Shown: piece by piece, positions 36,646-48,562 of the stretch
How positions within the stretch are numbered: position 1 is the stretch's first letter
Layout of the letters: every line of letters starts with the position of its first letter
Source: Kluyvera ascorbata ATCC 33433
GTDB lineage: Bacteria > Pseudomonadota > Gammaproteobacteria > Enterobacterales > Enterobacteriaceae
Length of the DNA stretch: 64,000 nt
NCBI RefSeq assembly: GCF_000735365.1
Contig: NZ_JMPL01000010.1
Location: 16,481 to 80,480 of the forward strand
Reading direction: 5' to 3'
Notes under the pieces: generated by a model
What the model was told of the DNA's origin: nothing
Databases searched by the model: none
What the model saw: the letters and a program-made list of their open reading frames with translations, nothing else
Position numbers and translations under genes: made by a program

Positions 36646-37539
36646 ATGAATCAATCTTATGGACGACTGGTAAGTCGTGCAGCAATCGCCGCAACGGTCA
36701 TGGCTTCCGTGCTGCTGGTGATTAAAATCTTTGCGTGGTGGTATACCGGGTCGGTCAGTATTCTGGCGGCGCTGGTGGATTCGCTAGTGGATATCGCCGC
36801 CTCGCTGACCAACTTGCTGGTGGTGCGCTATTCGCTGCAACCGGCGGATGAGGAGCATACTTTTGGTCACGGTAAGGCCGAATCGTTGGCGGCGCTGGCA
36901 CAAAGTATGTTTATTTCGGGTTCGGCGCTGTTCCTGTTTTTGACCGGGATCCAGCATCTGGCCCGGCCGACGCCAATGAGCCAGCCGGGCATCGGCGTGG
37001 TAGTGACGGTGATTGCGCTTATCAGTACATTAGTCCTCGTGACGTTTCAGCGATGGGTGGTCAGAAAAACCCAGAGCCAGGCCGTACGCGCGGATATGCT
37101 TCATTATCAGTCTGATGTTATGATGAACGGCGCGATTCTTGTTGCGCTCGGCCTCTCCTGGTACGGCTGGCATCGTGCCGATGCGCTGTTTGCATTAGGA
37201 ATTGGCATCTATATTCTATATAGCGCGTTACGCATGGGGTACGAAGCGGTGCAATCGTTATTGGATCGCGCGCTGCCCGATGAAGAACGTCAGGAAATTT
37301 TCGACATCGTGACCACCTGGCCTGGTGTAAGCGGTGCTCACGATCTCCGAACGCGGCAGTCAGGGCCGACCCGCTTTATTCAGATTCATATTGAAATGGA
37401 AGACAACCTGCCGCTGGTTCAGGCGCATCACGTTGCCGATCAGGTGGAGCAGGCGATTTTGCATCGTTTTCCTGGGTCCGACGTGATTATTCATCAGGAT
37501 CCGTGCTCTGTTATGCTGCAGGCAAACAGAGACGTTTGA
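36646..37539 (+). CDS. fieF: Cation-efflux pump FieF
   Basis: The 297-aa cation diffusion facilitator has six helices. The transport-site residues are in LVDSLVDI (~45-52) and HYQSDVMMN (~153-161), and the cytoplasmic domain includes [17 protein letters not shown]. It exports Zn(II) and Fe(II) using the proton gradient. The start at 36646 ([13 protein letters not shown], as in E. coli) has AGGAG 5 bp before it; the in-frame GTG at 36640 is too close to the ribosome-binding site. Confidence 0.96.
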   Translation: MNQSYGRLVSRAAIAATVMASVLLVIKIFAWWYTGSVSILAALVDSLVDIAASLTNLLVVRYSLQPADEEHTFGHGKAESLAALAQSMFISGSALFLFLTGIQHLARPTPMSQPGIGVVVTVIALISTLVLVTFQRWVVRKTQSQAVRADMLHYQSDVMMNGAILVALGLSWYGWHRADALFALGIGIYILYSALRMGYEAVQSLLDRALPDEERQEIFDIVTTWPGVSGAHDLRTRQSGPTRFIQIHIEMEDNLPLVQAHHVADQVEQAILHRFPGSDVIIHQDPCSVMLQANRDV

Positions 37540-37740
37540 ACTTTCGCAGTGGTTGTATTAAATGTGAGCTAAGTCGGCATTATTTGTATAAATAACCGCC
37601 GGTTAGCCTGACCTGAATCAATTCAGCAAGAAGCGCTTGATATACTATCTCTACATAGAGTCGTTCTCTCCCCCCTACAACTGTGGGAGCGCTTCGGGCA
37701 GAAGAATTAATTTTTAGCATTCCTAAGTTCAGAGGTAGTC

Positions 37741-38703
37741 ATGATTAAGAAAATCGGTGTGTTGACAAGTGGCGGTGATGCGCCGGGTATGAACGCCGCC
37801 ATTCGCGGTGTTGTGCGCGCAGCATTGACGGAAGGCATTGAAGTCATGGGCATCTATGACGGTTATCTGGGCCTGTACGAAGACCGTATGGTACAGCTCG
37901 ACCGTTACAGCGTGTCTGACATGATTAACCGTGGCGGCACCTTCCTGGGCTCCGCGCGTTTCCCAGAATTCCGTGATGAAAACATCCGTGCCGTGGCTAT
38001 CGAAAACCTGAAAAAACGCGGTATCGATGCGCTGGTTGTTATCGGCGGTGACGGCTCCTACATGGGTGCCGTGCGTCTGACCGAAATGGGCTTCCCATGC
38101 ATCGGCCTGCCGGGCACCATTGATAACGACATCAAAGGCACCGACTACACCATTGGTTTCTTCACTGCCCTGAGCACCGTGGTGGAAGCAATTGACCGTC
38201 TGCGTGACACCTCTTCTTCTCACCAGCGTATCTCCGTTGTGGAAGTCATGGGCCGTTACTGCGGCGACCTGACTCTGGCTGCGGCTATCGCGGGCGGCTG
38301 TGAGTTTATCGTCGTTCCGGAAATCGAATTCAAACGCGACGACCTGGTTGCCGAAATCAAAGCGGGCATCGCCAAAGGTAAGAAACACGCGATCGTGGCG
38401 ATTACCGAACATATGTGTGACGTTGACGAGCTGGCGCACTTTATCGAGAAAGAAACTGGCCGTGAAACCCGTGCAACCGTTCTGGGCCACATCCAGCGCG
38501 GCGGCTCCCCGGTTCCTTACGACCGTATCCTGGCATCCCGCATGGGCGCGTACGCGATTGAACTGCTGCAGCAGGGCTTCGGCGGCCGCTGTGTCGGTAT
38601 TCAGAACGAAAAACTGGTTCACCATGACATCATCGACGCTATCGAAAACATGAAGCGTCCGTTCAAAGGTGACTGGCTGGAATGCGCTAAACAGCTGTAC
38701 TAA
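37741..38703 (+). CDS. pfkA: 6-phosphofructokinase I
   Basis: The 320-aa enzyme has the ATP site [15 protein letters not shown] (~9-23), the catalytic [16 protein letters not shown] (Asp127) and the allosteric-site residues of the bacterial PfkA family. It phosphorylates fructose-6-phosphate in glycolysis. Its terminator (38738) is immediately followed by the convergent rraA gene. In E. coli about ten genes lie between them. Confidence 0.98.
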   Translation: MIKKIGVLTSGGDAPGMNAAIRGVVRAALTEGIEVMGIYDGYLGLYEDRMVQLDRYSVSDMINRGGTFLGSARFPEFRDENIRAVAIENLKKRGIDALVVIGGDGSYMGAVRLTEMGFPCIGLPGTIDNDIKGTDYTIGFFTALSTVVEAIDRLRDTSSSHQRISVVEVMGRYCGDLTLAAAIAGGCEFIVVPEIEFKRDDLVAEIKAGIAKGKKHAIVAITEHMCDVDELAHFIEKETGRETRATVLGHIQRGGSPVPYDRILASRMGAYAIELLQQGFGGRCVGIQNEKLVHHDIIDAIENMKRPFKGDWLECAKQLY

Positions 38704-38737
38704 GTCGCGTTTACCCGGAAACGGGCAGATTCGAGTG

Positions 38738-38770
38738 AAAAAAAGCCTTCTCAATGAGAAGGCTTTTTTG
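38738..38770. terminator. Terminator between pfkA and rraA
   Basis: AAAAAAAGCCTTCTC / GAGAAGGCTTTTTT with loop AAT. A and T tracts on both sides allow use by both converging genes. Confidence 0.88.
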
Positions 38771-38784
38771 TACGCGTAAGGCGC

Positions 38785-39270
38785 TTATTCGATATCCAGT
38801 GCGTCTTCCGACAGGATAATGCCGGTATTGTCGGCATAGAGATGGTCGCCGGAGAAGAAGGTTACGCCGCCGAAGTTGACGCGAACGTCGCTTTCGCCGA
38901 TGCCTTCGCCCGCGGCACCAACCGGAATGGCGGCAATCGCCTGAATGCCGATATCCAACTCTTCTAAATCATCGACCTGACGCACCGCACCGTATACCAC
39001 GATGCCTTCCCACTCGTTCTGAGTGGCCAGGCGGGCGAGGTCGGCGTCGATCAGCGCGCGACGGACAGAACCGCCGCCGTCGACCAGCAGAATGCGGCCA
39101 CGGCCGTTCTGTTCGAGCAGATCGTACAGCAACCCGTTATCCTCGAAACATTTTACGGTGATGATTTGTCCACCAAACGACAGCCGTCCGCCAAAGTTAG
39201 AGAACAGGGGTTCTACTACGTTGACATCTTCCTGGTAGATGTCGCAAAGCTCGGAAGTATCGTATTTCAT
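38785..39270 (-). CDS. rraA: Regulator of ribonuclease activity A
   Basis: The 161-aa protein matches E. coli RraA, including [29 protein letters not shown] and the [22 protein letters not shown] core. It binds the C-terminal scaffold of RNase E and inhibits mRNA decay. It follows menA (92 bp). Confidence 0.97.
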   Translation of the reverse strand: MKYDTSELCDIYQEDVNVVEPLFSNFGGRLSFGGQIITVKCFEDNGLLYDLLEQNGRGRILLVDGGGSVRRALIDADLARLATQNEWEGIVVYGAVRQVDDLEELDIGIQAIAAIPVGAAGEGIGESDVRVNFGGVTFFSGDHLYADNTGIILSEDALDIE

Positions 39271-39362
39271 AGGATTAACGCTCAGTCGCTGCGAGTGATT
39301 TTAGTATATCGCGCTCTACGCATTGTTGGCAAAATCATCAATTGTTAATTGATATTTGTCAG

Positions 39363-40289
39363 TTAAGCCAGCGTCTTGCTCAGCACAATTCCGATGACGA
39401 ACAGCAGGTTAGTTAACAATGCCCCTTTTACCGTTCTTTCCAGCATTGGCGGCATCGCCTGTGGGGAGCGCTCGCGCATCACAAAACGCGCTTGTTTCAC
39501 CAGCAACGGCGCGCTGAGAATAAACAGCCAGCCCCACGGACTATGCAGCGAGAGCAGGTTGAATAGTGCCAGGCAGACCAGCGTCCCCATCAGTAGGCAG
39601 ACGTGGTAACGGCGGGCGTTAACCGGCCCTAAACGCACGGCCAGCGTGTTCTTACCGTTCTCCCGGTCGCTGTCGATATCGCGCAGGTTATTGATATTCA
39701 GCACTGCCGTTGCCAGCAAACCGCAGGCGGTCGCAGGCAGAATAATGGCGCTGCTCAAGGTGTGCGTTTGTAAATACCAGCTACCAATAACGCTCAGCCA
39801 GCCGAAGAATATCAGCACCGAGACATCGCCAAGGCCAATGTAGCCATACGGACGCGTGCCGACGGTGTAGGTGATGGCGGCAATAATCGCCAGCAGCCCC
39901 AGCACCAGGAAGCCGATAAAATCACCGGTAGTCTGTGAAGCGGTAAACAGCAGAGCAAGACCAGAGACGCAGATAAGCCCGACGGTGATGATCAGCGCGC
40001 GCTTCATTTGCTCTTTGGTGATAACCCCTTTTTGCATACCGCGCAGCGGCCCGATACGGTCCGGCTTATCGCTGCCTTTCACCGCATCGCCATAGTCGTT
40101 GGCGAGGTTAGAGAGAATTTGCAGCAGGCTTGCGGTGATTAGCGCCAGCACGGCAACGCCCGCGTTAAAGTGCCCTTGCCACCACGCCAGCGCGGTGCCA
40201 ACGACGATTGCCGCACAGGCCAGAGGTAACGTTTTCGGACGCAGACTTTCCAGCCAGGCCTGAGAGCGGCTTACAGGTGTATTTGTCAT
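39363..40289 (-). CDS. menA: 1,4-dihydroxy-2-naphthoate polyprenyltransferase
   Basis: The 308-aa UbiA-family membrane enzyme has eight to nine helices. The two Asp-rich sites are NLANDYGDAVKGSD (~67-80) and NNLRDIDSDRENGK (~196-209). It prenylates 1,4-dihydroxy-2-naphthoate to demethylmenaquinone. It is transcribed downstream of hslVU with a hairpin between them. Confidence 0.97.
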   Translation of the reverse strand: MTNTPVSRSQAWLESLRPKTLPLACAAIVVGTALAWWQGHFNAGVAVLALITASLLQILSNLANDYGDAVKGSDKPDRIGPLRGMQKGVITKEQMKRALIITVGLICVSGLALLFTASQTTGDFIGFLVLGLLAIIAAITYTVGTRPYGYIGLGDVSVLIFFGWLSVIGSWYLQTHTLSSAIILPATACGLLATAVLNINNLRDIDSDRENGKNTLAVRLGPVNARRYHVCLLMGTLVCLALFNLLSLHSPWGWLFILSAPLLVKQARFVMRERSPQAMPPMLERTVKGALLTNLLFVIGIVLSKTLA

Positions 40290-40304
40290 AATAATTAGCC
40301 AATA

Positions 40305-40329
40305 AAAATGGGGCTTTTCAGCCCCATCA
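40305..40329 (-). terminator. Hairpin between hslU and menA
   Basis: On the minus strand ATGGGGCTGAAAAGCCCCATTTTT folds into a short GC stem with a T run, 28 bp after hslU. It is a terminator or attenuator ahead of menA. Confidence 0.75.
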
Positions 40330-40357
40330 ATTAAAGATGAAAATGCAGTGACCGCGA

Positions 40358-41689
40358 TTATAGGATAAAACGGCTCAGATCTTCATCTGCGACTAATGCA
40401 TCCAGATGTTTGCTCACATATTCCGCATCAATTGTGATGCTTTGACCGTTGAGGTCGCTGGCGTCATAGGAGATATCTTCCATCAGACGTTCCAGAACGG
40501 TATGCAGACGACGGGCACCGATGTTCTCGGTGGTTTCGTTGACCTGCCATGCCGCTTCGGCGATACGCTTGATACCGGATTCGGTGAACTCGATGTTCAC
40601 GCCTTCGGTGGCCATCAGCGCTTTGTACTGTACGGTAACAGAAGCATTTGGCTCGGTCAGGATACGCTCGAAGTCGCTGGTGGTCAGCGCCTGCAGCTCT
40701 ACGCGAATCGGCAGACGGCCCTGTAATTCAGGGATCAGGTCAGACGGCTTCGCCACCTGGAATGCGCCGGAGGCGATAAACAGGATGTGGTCGGTTTTGA
40801 CCATACCGTGTTTAGTGGAGACGGTGCAGCCTTCAACCAGCGGCAGCAGGTCGCGCTGTACGCCTTCACGGGAAACATCCGGGCCGGAGGATTCGCCGCG
40901 CTTACAGATTTTGTCGATTTCGTCGATGAACACGATACCGTGCTGCTCAACAGCGTCGATTGCGTCTTGCTTCAGCTCTTCTGGGTTCACCAGCTTCGCT
41001 GCTTCTTCTTCAATCAGCAGCTTCATCGCATCTTTGATTTTCAGCTTGCGCGGTTTCTGCTTCTGGCCGCCCAGGTTCTGAAACATGGATTGCAGCTGGC
41101 TGGTCATCTCTTCCATGCCCGGAGGGGACATGATTTCGACGCCCATTGGCGCAGCGGCGAGATCGATCTCAATCTCTTTGTCGTCCAGCTGGCCTTCACG
41201 CAGTTTCTTGCGGAATGCCTGGCGCGCGGCGGAAGGCTCGGCCTGCTGCTCTGCCTGGCCCCAGTTGTTTTTAGCCGGTGGGATCAGCACGTCGAGAATG
41301 CGCTCTTCGGCCATCTCTTCTGCGCGGTAGCGGTTCTTATCGATAGACTGAACGCGTACCATTTTGATAGCAGAATCAGTCAGATCGCGGATGATAGAAT
41401 CCACTTCTTTACCCACATAGCCCACTTCGGTGAACTTAGTGGCTTCGACTTTGATGAACGGTGCGTTGGCGAGCTTCGCCAGACGACGGGCGATTTCGGT
41501 TTTACCGACGCCGGTTGGGCCGATCATCAGAATGTTTTTCGGCGTCACTTCGTGGCGCAGCTCTTCGTCGAGCTGCATACGGCGCCAGCGGTTACGTAAG
41601 GCGATAGCAACAGAACGCTTAGCCGCGTCCTGACCGATAATGTGTTTGTTCAGCTCGCTGACAATTTCGCGTGGGGTCATTTCAGACAT
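40358..41689 (-). CDS. hslU: HslU ATPase subunit of the HslUV protease
   Basis: The 443-aa AAA+ unfoldase has Walker [10 protein letters not shown] (~57-65), Walker [10 protein letters not shown] (~252-260), an intervening I domain (~110-240), the pore motif GYVG (~90-93) and the C-terminal FIL tail that docks into HslV. It unfolds substrates for HslV under heat shock. It lies 9 bp downstream of hslV. Confidence 0.98.
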   Translation of the reverse strand: MSEMTPREIVSELNKHIIGQDAAKRSVAIALRNRWRRMQLDEELRHEVTPKNILMIGPTGVGKTEIARRLAKLANAPFIKVEATKFTEVGYVGKEVDSIIRDLTDSAIKMVRVQSIDKNRYRAEEMAEERILDVLIPPAKNNWGQAEQQAEPSAARQAFRKKLREGQLDDKEIEIDLAAAPMGVEIMSPPGMEEMTSQLQSMFQNLGGQKQKPRKLKIKDAMKLLIEEEAAKLVNPEELKQDAIDAVEQHGIVFIDEIDKICKRGESSGPDVSREGVQRDLLPLVEGCTVSTKHGMVKTDHILFIASGAFQVAKPSDLIPELQGRLPIRVELQALTTSDFERILTEPNASVTVQYKALMATEGVNIEFTESGIKRIAEAAWQVNETTENIGARRLHTVLERLMEDISYDASDLNGQSITIDAEYVSKHLDALVADEDLSRFIL

Positions 41690-41698
41690 GGGAGATCC

Positions 41699-42229
41699 TT
41701 ACGCCTTAGACGGTAATTCTTCAATGGTGTGGAAATGGTTGGTATAGATGCAGATGTCGCCTGCGATATCCAACGCTTTTTCAGCAATCTCGCGCGCGCT
41801 AAGCTCGGTGTTTTCCAGCATGGCGCGGGCCGCGGCCTGGGCGTACGGGCCGCCAGAGCCGATAGCAATCAGGTCGTTTTCTGGCTGCACGACGTCACCG
41901 TTCCCGGTGATGATAAGCGATGCGGTTTCGTCCGCGACCGCCAGCAGGGCTTCCAGCTTGCGCAGCATACGGTCGGTACGCCAGTCTTTCGCCAGCTCAA
42001 CGGCGGCTTTGACCAGATGGCCCTGGTGCATTTCCAGCTTACGTTCAAACAGTTCGAACAGCGTGAAGGCGTCCGCGGTACCGCCAGCAAAACCAGCGAT
42101 CACTTTGTCGTTATACAGACGGCGGACTTTTTTCACGTTGCCTTTCATGACGGTATTGCCCAACGTGGCCTGACCATCACCGGCGATTACGACGTGGCCG
42201 TTACGGCGAACACTTACTATTGTTGTCAC
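41699..42229 (-). CDS. hslV: HslV peptidase subunit of the HslUV protease
   Basis: The 176-aa threonine peptidase begins with a GTG codon and exposes Thr2 ([19 protein letters not shown]) as the nucleophile after Met removal. Length and start equal those of the E. coli gene. A longer frame to 42316 runs into the ERIC element and is not real. HslV forms a double hexamer capped by HslU. The ERIC element starts 30 bp upstream. Confidence 0.97.
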   Translation of the reverse strand: MTTIVSVRRNGHVVIAGDGQATLGNTVMKGNVKKVRRLYNDKVIAGFAGGTADAFTLFELFERKLEMHQGHLVKAAVELAKDWRTDRMLRKLEALLAVADETASLIITGNGDVVQPENDLIAIGSGGPYAQAAARAMLENTELSAREIAEKALDIAGDICIYTNHFHTIEELPSKA

Positions 42230-42258
42230 GAGCAGACCCCTTTGTTGCAAATACGAGA

Positions 42259-42452
42259 TATACACATCATCCTTCAAGCTGCCTCTGCGTTGGCTGCGTT
42301 CACTCACCCCAGTCACGTACTTATGTAAGCTCCTGGGGATCCGTTCTCTTGCCGCGTTACTCGGCTTACAGCCTTGCCCCTTCGGGGCCAGCGCAAGCGC
42401 TGTTCAACATGCTAAAGCATGTTGTGATGCAGCTCGAATGATTTCGTGTATA
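42259..42452. repeat. ERIC element with a ~67-bp internal insertion
   Basis: The ends are TATA at both borders. The left part holds CCTTCAAG and GCGTTGGCTGC, the diagnostic ERIC core runs from CTCACCCCAGTCAC to ATGTAAGCTCCTGGGGAT (~42301-42340), and the right end is AGCTCGAATGATTTCG. Total length is 194 bp against 127 bp for the standard element. The extra ~67 bp carry their own palindromes (CCCCTTCGGGG; AACATGCTAAAGCATGTT). It sits between hslV and ftsN, close to the hslV start. Confidence 0.9.
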
Positions 42453-42522
42453 GACAGGCCCCGTATCGCAGTCACGCGTACGGGGCAGAATGTAAGTATA
42501 GATGGGGGAGTTTTTGGGGGTT

Positions 42523-43488
42523 TCAACCCCCGGAGGCGAGCCTAATGCAGTTTCCGTGACCTGCCAGCTTCAGACGGGCGATGGTGTTATCGACGTTTTC
42601 TTTGCCTTTGACCGGGCCGATGACCACGCGATTCCAGCCGTTGTTGGTGGTGATTCTGGAATCAAAGCCTTCAAACGCCAGTTGCGCACGGACGGTTTCC
42701 GCTTGCTCAGCACCTTTGAACGAACCGCACTGTACCATCCAGCGACGATCGTCTTTTTTCTCTGGCTTCGGCGGCGGCGTCACTTCACGCACTTCCGGGA
42801 TACCGTTATTGCTCTGCGCTTTTGGCTGCGAGGCGGCGGTGTGCGCTGGTGTTTGCAGCAGATCCTGATACGGCGCCTTGTTGGAGACAGTTGCCTTTGG
42901 CGCCTGCTGGGTTTGATGCGTCTGCTGAACCGGCTGCGGCGCGCGCGTTTGTGGCTGCTGTACGACCTGCTGCTGCGACCACTGCTGTTGCTGAGCCTGC
43001 TGCGCAAGGCGCTGGCGCTGCAAGGTCTGCTGGCGCTGCGCTGGCGTTTGCTCGTTCCACGGCACTTCCGTCAGCTGCGTTGGCTGCTGGCGCATATCCG
43101 CCTGCATCTGGGCCAACAGCTGGCGCTGCTCGTCGGTAAGCTGATTCGGGTTAATCACTTCCCCGCCCGCAGACGGTTCGGTTGGCGCACGAACGCCTGG
43201 CTGGCGACTTTCCAGCTCTTTGATATAGCGCCAGCGTTCTTCCGGCTTTGGCGGAAGGCCATTCCCGGTCACCTGGCGGCTCTGGAGTGCTTCAGACTCT
43301 TCTTTCTTATGGTGCGTAATGAAGTACAAACCGCCGATAAAGACGACGACAACTGCGGCAGCAATCGCCACCATGGCAGGAGAGACTGCCGGAAAGTTAC
43401 TTTGCTTTTTCCGTGTATTCCGTGAAGCGCTGTTCTTGCGCCGCGAAGGTGCCTGTTGGCTGCGGCGTACATAGTCTCGTTGTGCCAC
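42523..43488 (-). CDS. ftsN: Cell division protein FtsN
   Basis: The 321-aa bitopic protein has a cytoplasmic basic N-terminus (MAQRDYVRRSQQAPSRRK), a transmembrane helix (~33-54), a Gln-rich periplasmic linker (~100-230) and a C-terminal SPOR domain (~245-320; RWMVQCGSFKGAEQAETVRAQL). FtsN triggers septal peptidoglycan synthesis. It lies in the usual cytR-ftsN order. Confidence 0.97.
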   Translation of the reverse strand: MAQRDYVRRSQQAPSRRKNSASRNTRKKQSNFPAVSPAMVAIAAAVVVVFIGGLYFITHHKKEESEALQSRQVTGNGLPPKPEERWRYIKELESRQPGVRAPTEPSAGGEVINPNQLTDEQRQLLAQMQADMRQQPTQLTEVPWNEQTPAQRQQTLQRQRLAQQAQQQQWSQQQVVQQPQTRAPQPVQQTHQTQQAPKATVSNKAPYQDLLQTPAHTAASQPKAQSNNGIPEVREVTPPPKPEKKDDRRWMVQCGSFKGAEQAETVRAQLAFEGFDSRITTNNGWNRVVIGPVKGKENVDNTIARLKLAGHGNCIRLASGG

Positions 43489-43586
43489 TATCGTTTCGCT
43501 GTCTTTTTCCGTTAGTTAGCCCGACATGTTACTTAAGCGACGGGGCTTTGACCAGACAAGCAAGTCCTAAAGCACCCTGCTTTACA

Positions 43587-44609
43587 TCAAATTTTGCTTG
43601 TGCTGCCACGAATGATCAGTTCGCAATCCAGCAGACGCGAACCACTATCAACAAACTGCCCGCTCAGTTGATTCAGCAACAGCAGCATGGCTTCCCGACC
43701 AATATCGAAACGTGGTTGAGAAACCGTGGTTAGCGGTGGGTCGCAAAATTCAGCCAGCGAGATGTTATCGAAGCCAATAATGGACAGGTCATCCGGGACT
43801 TTCAGCCCCTGACGTTTAGCGTAAGAGAGTGCGCCCAGCGCCATAATATCGCTGTGGCAGAAAATGGCGGTTGGTGGCTGAGGCAGCGCCAGCAGCTGTT
43901 CCAGTGCGTTAGCGCCGGCTTCATAGGTGAAGTTGCCGCGGGCGATATAGTGAGGGTCGACGGTAATACCACAGCGACGCAGCGCCTGCACGTAGCCTTG
44001 TAGACGATAATGGCACAGCGGCATCTCTTCCGGCCCGGCGATACAGGCGATGCGCTGGTGGCCGAGTTCGTGAAGATAGTTAACGGCATCAAACGAGGCG
44101 GTGAGGTTGTCGATGTGTACCGTCGGCAGCCCCAGCTCGGGAGCAAATTCGTTGGCCATCACCATTGGCGGCAGATTGCGCTGCTCTTCAATGCTGGCGT
44201 CGAACGGCAGACGCGAACCCAGCAGCAGCATGCCGTCAATTTGCTTGGTGATGATTAAATCGATGAAGGTTTTTTCCTGCTGATTCTGGTGAGCACAGTC
44301 GCCAATCAGCACCAGATAGCCCTGTGCCGCAGCCGTCACCTCGATCCCGCGGATCACTTCGCTAAAGAAGGGATCGCAAATATCCGGAACGATAACCAGA
44401 ATTGTGCGCGACTCATTGCGCTTCATGTTACGCCCCTGCATCTGCGGCAGGTAGCCCACTTCCAGCGCCGCTTGCTCCACGCGGTTACGCGTGGCCTGCG
44501 AGACTTTCTCTGGGTTCATCAATGCACGAGATACGGTTGCCGTAGAGACATTCGCTTGTAGGGCAACATCCTTCATGGTTGCGGCAACAACCGGTTTTTT
44601 AGCCTTCAC
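43587..44609 (-). CDS. cytR: LacI-family repressor CytR
   Basis: The 340-aa regulator has a LacI DNA-binding head (ATMKDVALQANVSTATVSRALMNPEKVSQATR) and a nucleoside-binding core (LVIVPDICDPFFSEVIRGIE). It represses nucleoside uptake and catabolic genes with CRP and is relieved by cytidine. The GTG at 44609 is chosen as start: it follows GAGGAG by 7 bp and aligns with E. coli MKAKK. The longer frame from 44666 lacks a ribosome-binding site. Confidence 0.95.
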   Translation of the reverse strand: MKAKKPVVAATMKDVALQANVSTATVSRALMNPEKVSQATRNRVEQAALEVGYLPQMQGRNMKRNESRTILVIVPDICDPFFSEVIRGIEVTAAAQGYLVLIGDCAHQNQQEKTFIDLIITKQIDGMLLLGSRLPFDASIEEQRNLPPMVMANEFAPELGLPTVHIDNLTASFDAVNYLHELGHQRIACIAGPEEMPLCHYRLQGYVQALRRCGITVDPHYIARGNFTYEAGANALEQLLALPQPPTAIFCHSDIMALGALSYAKRQGLKVPDDLSIIGFDNISLAEFCDPPLTTVSQPRFDIGREAMLLLLNQLSGQFVDSGSRLLDCELIIRGSTSKI

Positions 44610-44758
44610 CTGATTTCTCCTCGCTAACTGGCGCAGGCACGTCCTATGTGACCTGACATCTGACACACTTTTATCAGATAGTTAGGGGGATCCGTTACAG
44701 AATTTTCATCAGAAATGTGATGTTTGTTTGATTTCTAGATCCCGCTCGCAACTCTGCA

Positions 44759-47074
<2,316 letters not shown>

Positions 47075-47117
47075 TCATCGACCTATACTATTAACATCGC
47101 GTGGTGTCTGGCGTTAG

Positions 47118-47369
<252 letters not shown>

Positions 47370-47381
47370 GTTGCCAAGCGA

Positions 47382-47406
47382 AAAAGCGCCTCAGGGCGCT
47401 TTTTTT
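47382..47406 (+). terminator. Terminator of rpmE
   Basis: AAAAAGCGCC / GGGCGCTTTTTTT with loop TCA-like bases. Confidence 0.88.
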
Positions 47407-47794
47407 GTGCCCGAAAAACGGCGCTGCTTTCCGCCTATCTTTATAATTCATTCCATTTTATTGCTGAATGCTTTTTTTAATAAATAAGAAAAATATATAT
47501 TTATAGCAGCGCTATTTTTATTTCTGAGTGAATTTTATTATTGGATTTATTTTAATTATATTTGTCTAATAACCTATTTATAGCAACTAATCATTGTTGT
47601 TGGTGATCTGCATCTTATTCATCTTGAGTTTTTTGCCATTTTTCATTGTTGGTTGGCAGTAATAAAAAGGTGTAACCGTAAATTACAAAATAAAATATCA
47701 GCGTAAATAAATACAAATAAATAGCCTTGACTCATTGCGCGGATAGCTCAGCGAGGATTGGACTGGTTGCTGATTATTTTAAAGAGTAATTACC
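47407..47794. other. AT-rich spacer upstream of the KdgM-like porin
   Basis: This ~390-bp, very AT-rich region has no open frame worth listing. It must carry the promoter of the porin-symporter pair. I looked for KdgR- and CRP-type palindromes and found none that I would defend. Confidence 0.5.
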
Positions 47795-48475
47795 ATGAAA
47801 ATGAAATATGCCTTATTACTTCTTCCACTATTATCCGGCGCTGCACATGCGGGTTACGTAGACTATCGTCATGAGTACTATGATGATGGCCGTAACTACG
47901 ATCGTGTGTATATGTCGAATCGTTTTGCGACCGGTTTTGGCGTCGCCGTTGAAGCGGTATCTCGCTCCGATGAGAAAGAGTCAAACCATGCGCTAAACAA
48001 TATGGAGTCGAATAGTGCAGAGTATACGGCTAGCTATCAATTTGAATGGAAGGGTTTTATCTGGCAGCCAGGGATAGCCGTTGAGATGGGTGATGATATG
48101 GCAATCTACAAGCCCTATATCCGCGTCCAGTATAATATTAATGATAACTGGTGGACGGCTTTCCGCTACCGTACGGAGTATGCCCGTCGTAACGGAGATG
48201 GACGCGATGACCGCACCGTTTATCGTCCAGAGGCCTGGTTGGGTTATAACATCGAAAATTGGATGTTTGAGCTGAACGGCATTTATAAAGTTGCGGATAG
48301 CGAAGATCTCTACAATAACGGCAAAGATGATTACGAATATAACTTCCGCGTCGCTTATAACATTGATTCGTGGATTCCTTTTGTTGAAATCGGTAACGTT
48401 TCCTCCGGTTATAACACGACAACCACCGACGATCGCCAGACGCGTTATCGTATCGGCCTCGGTTACAACTTCTAA
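47795..48475 (+). CDS. KdgM-family oligosaccharide porin
   Basis: The 226-aa precursor has a signal peptide (MKMKYALLLLPLLSGAAHA, cleavage ~19) and a 12-strand small beta-barrel of the KdgM/NanC/OmpL family, ending in YRIGLGYNF with the terminal Phe. The first strand, YVDYRHEYYDDGRNYDRVYMSNRFATG, is diagnostic. Members conduct acidic oligosaccharides (KdgM oligogalacturonate, NanC sialate, OmpL in sulfoquinovose loci). A GPH symporter follows at 88 bp, so the pair forms an outer plus inner membrane uptake route. The substrate is unknown; no hydrolase gene is nearby. Confidence 0.88.
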   Translation: MKMKYALLLLPLLSGAAHAGYVDYRHEYYDDGRNYDRVYMSNRFATGFGVAVEAVSRSDEKESNHALNNMESNSAEYTASYQFEWKGFIWQPGIAVEMGDDMAIYKPYIRVQYNINDNWWTAFRYRTEYARRNGDGRDDRTVYRPEAWLGYNIENWMFELNGIYKVADSEDLYNNGKDDYEYNFRVAYNIDSWIPFVEIGNVSSGYNTTTTDDRQTRYRIGLGYNF

Positions 48476-48562
48476 TAATGAGTTCCCGTATTCCGTTTAT
48501 TTAACGGTGCATCAGGATGTGCGCATAATTTGCGTGAATAATGTGTCTAAGGAGTTGACATC

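Noticed and set aside
37729-38754. 341-codon open frame antisense to pfkA
   Set aside because: Shadow of pfkA produced by its codon bias; it runs through the pfkA terminator.
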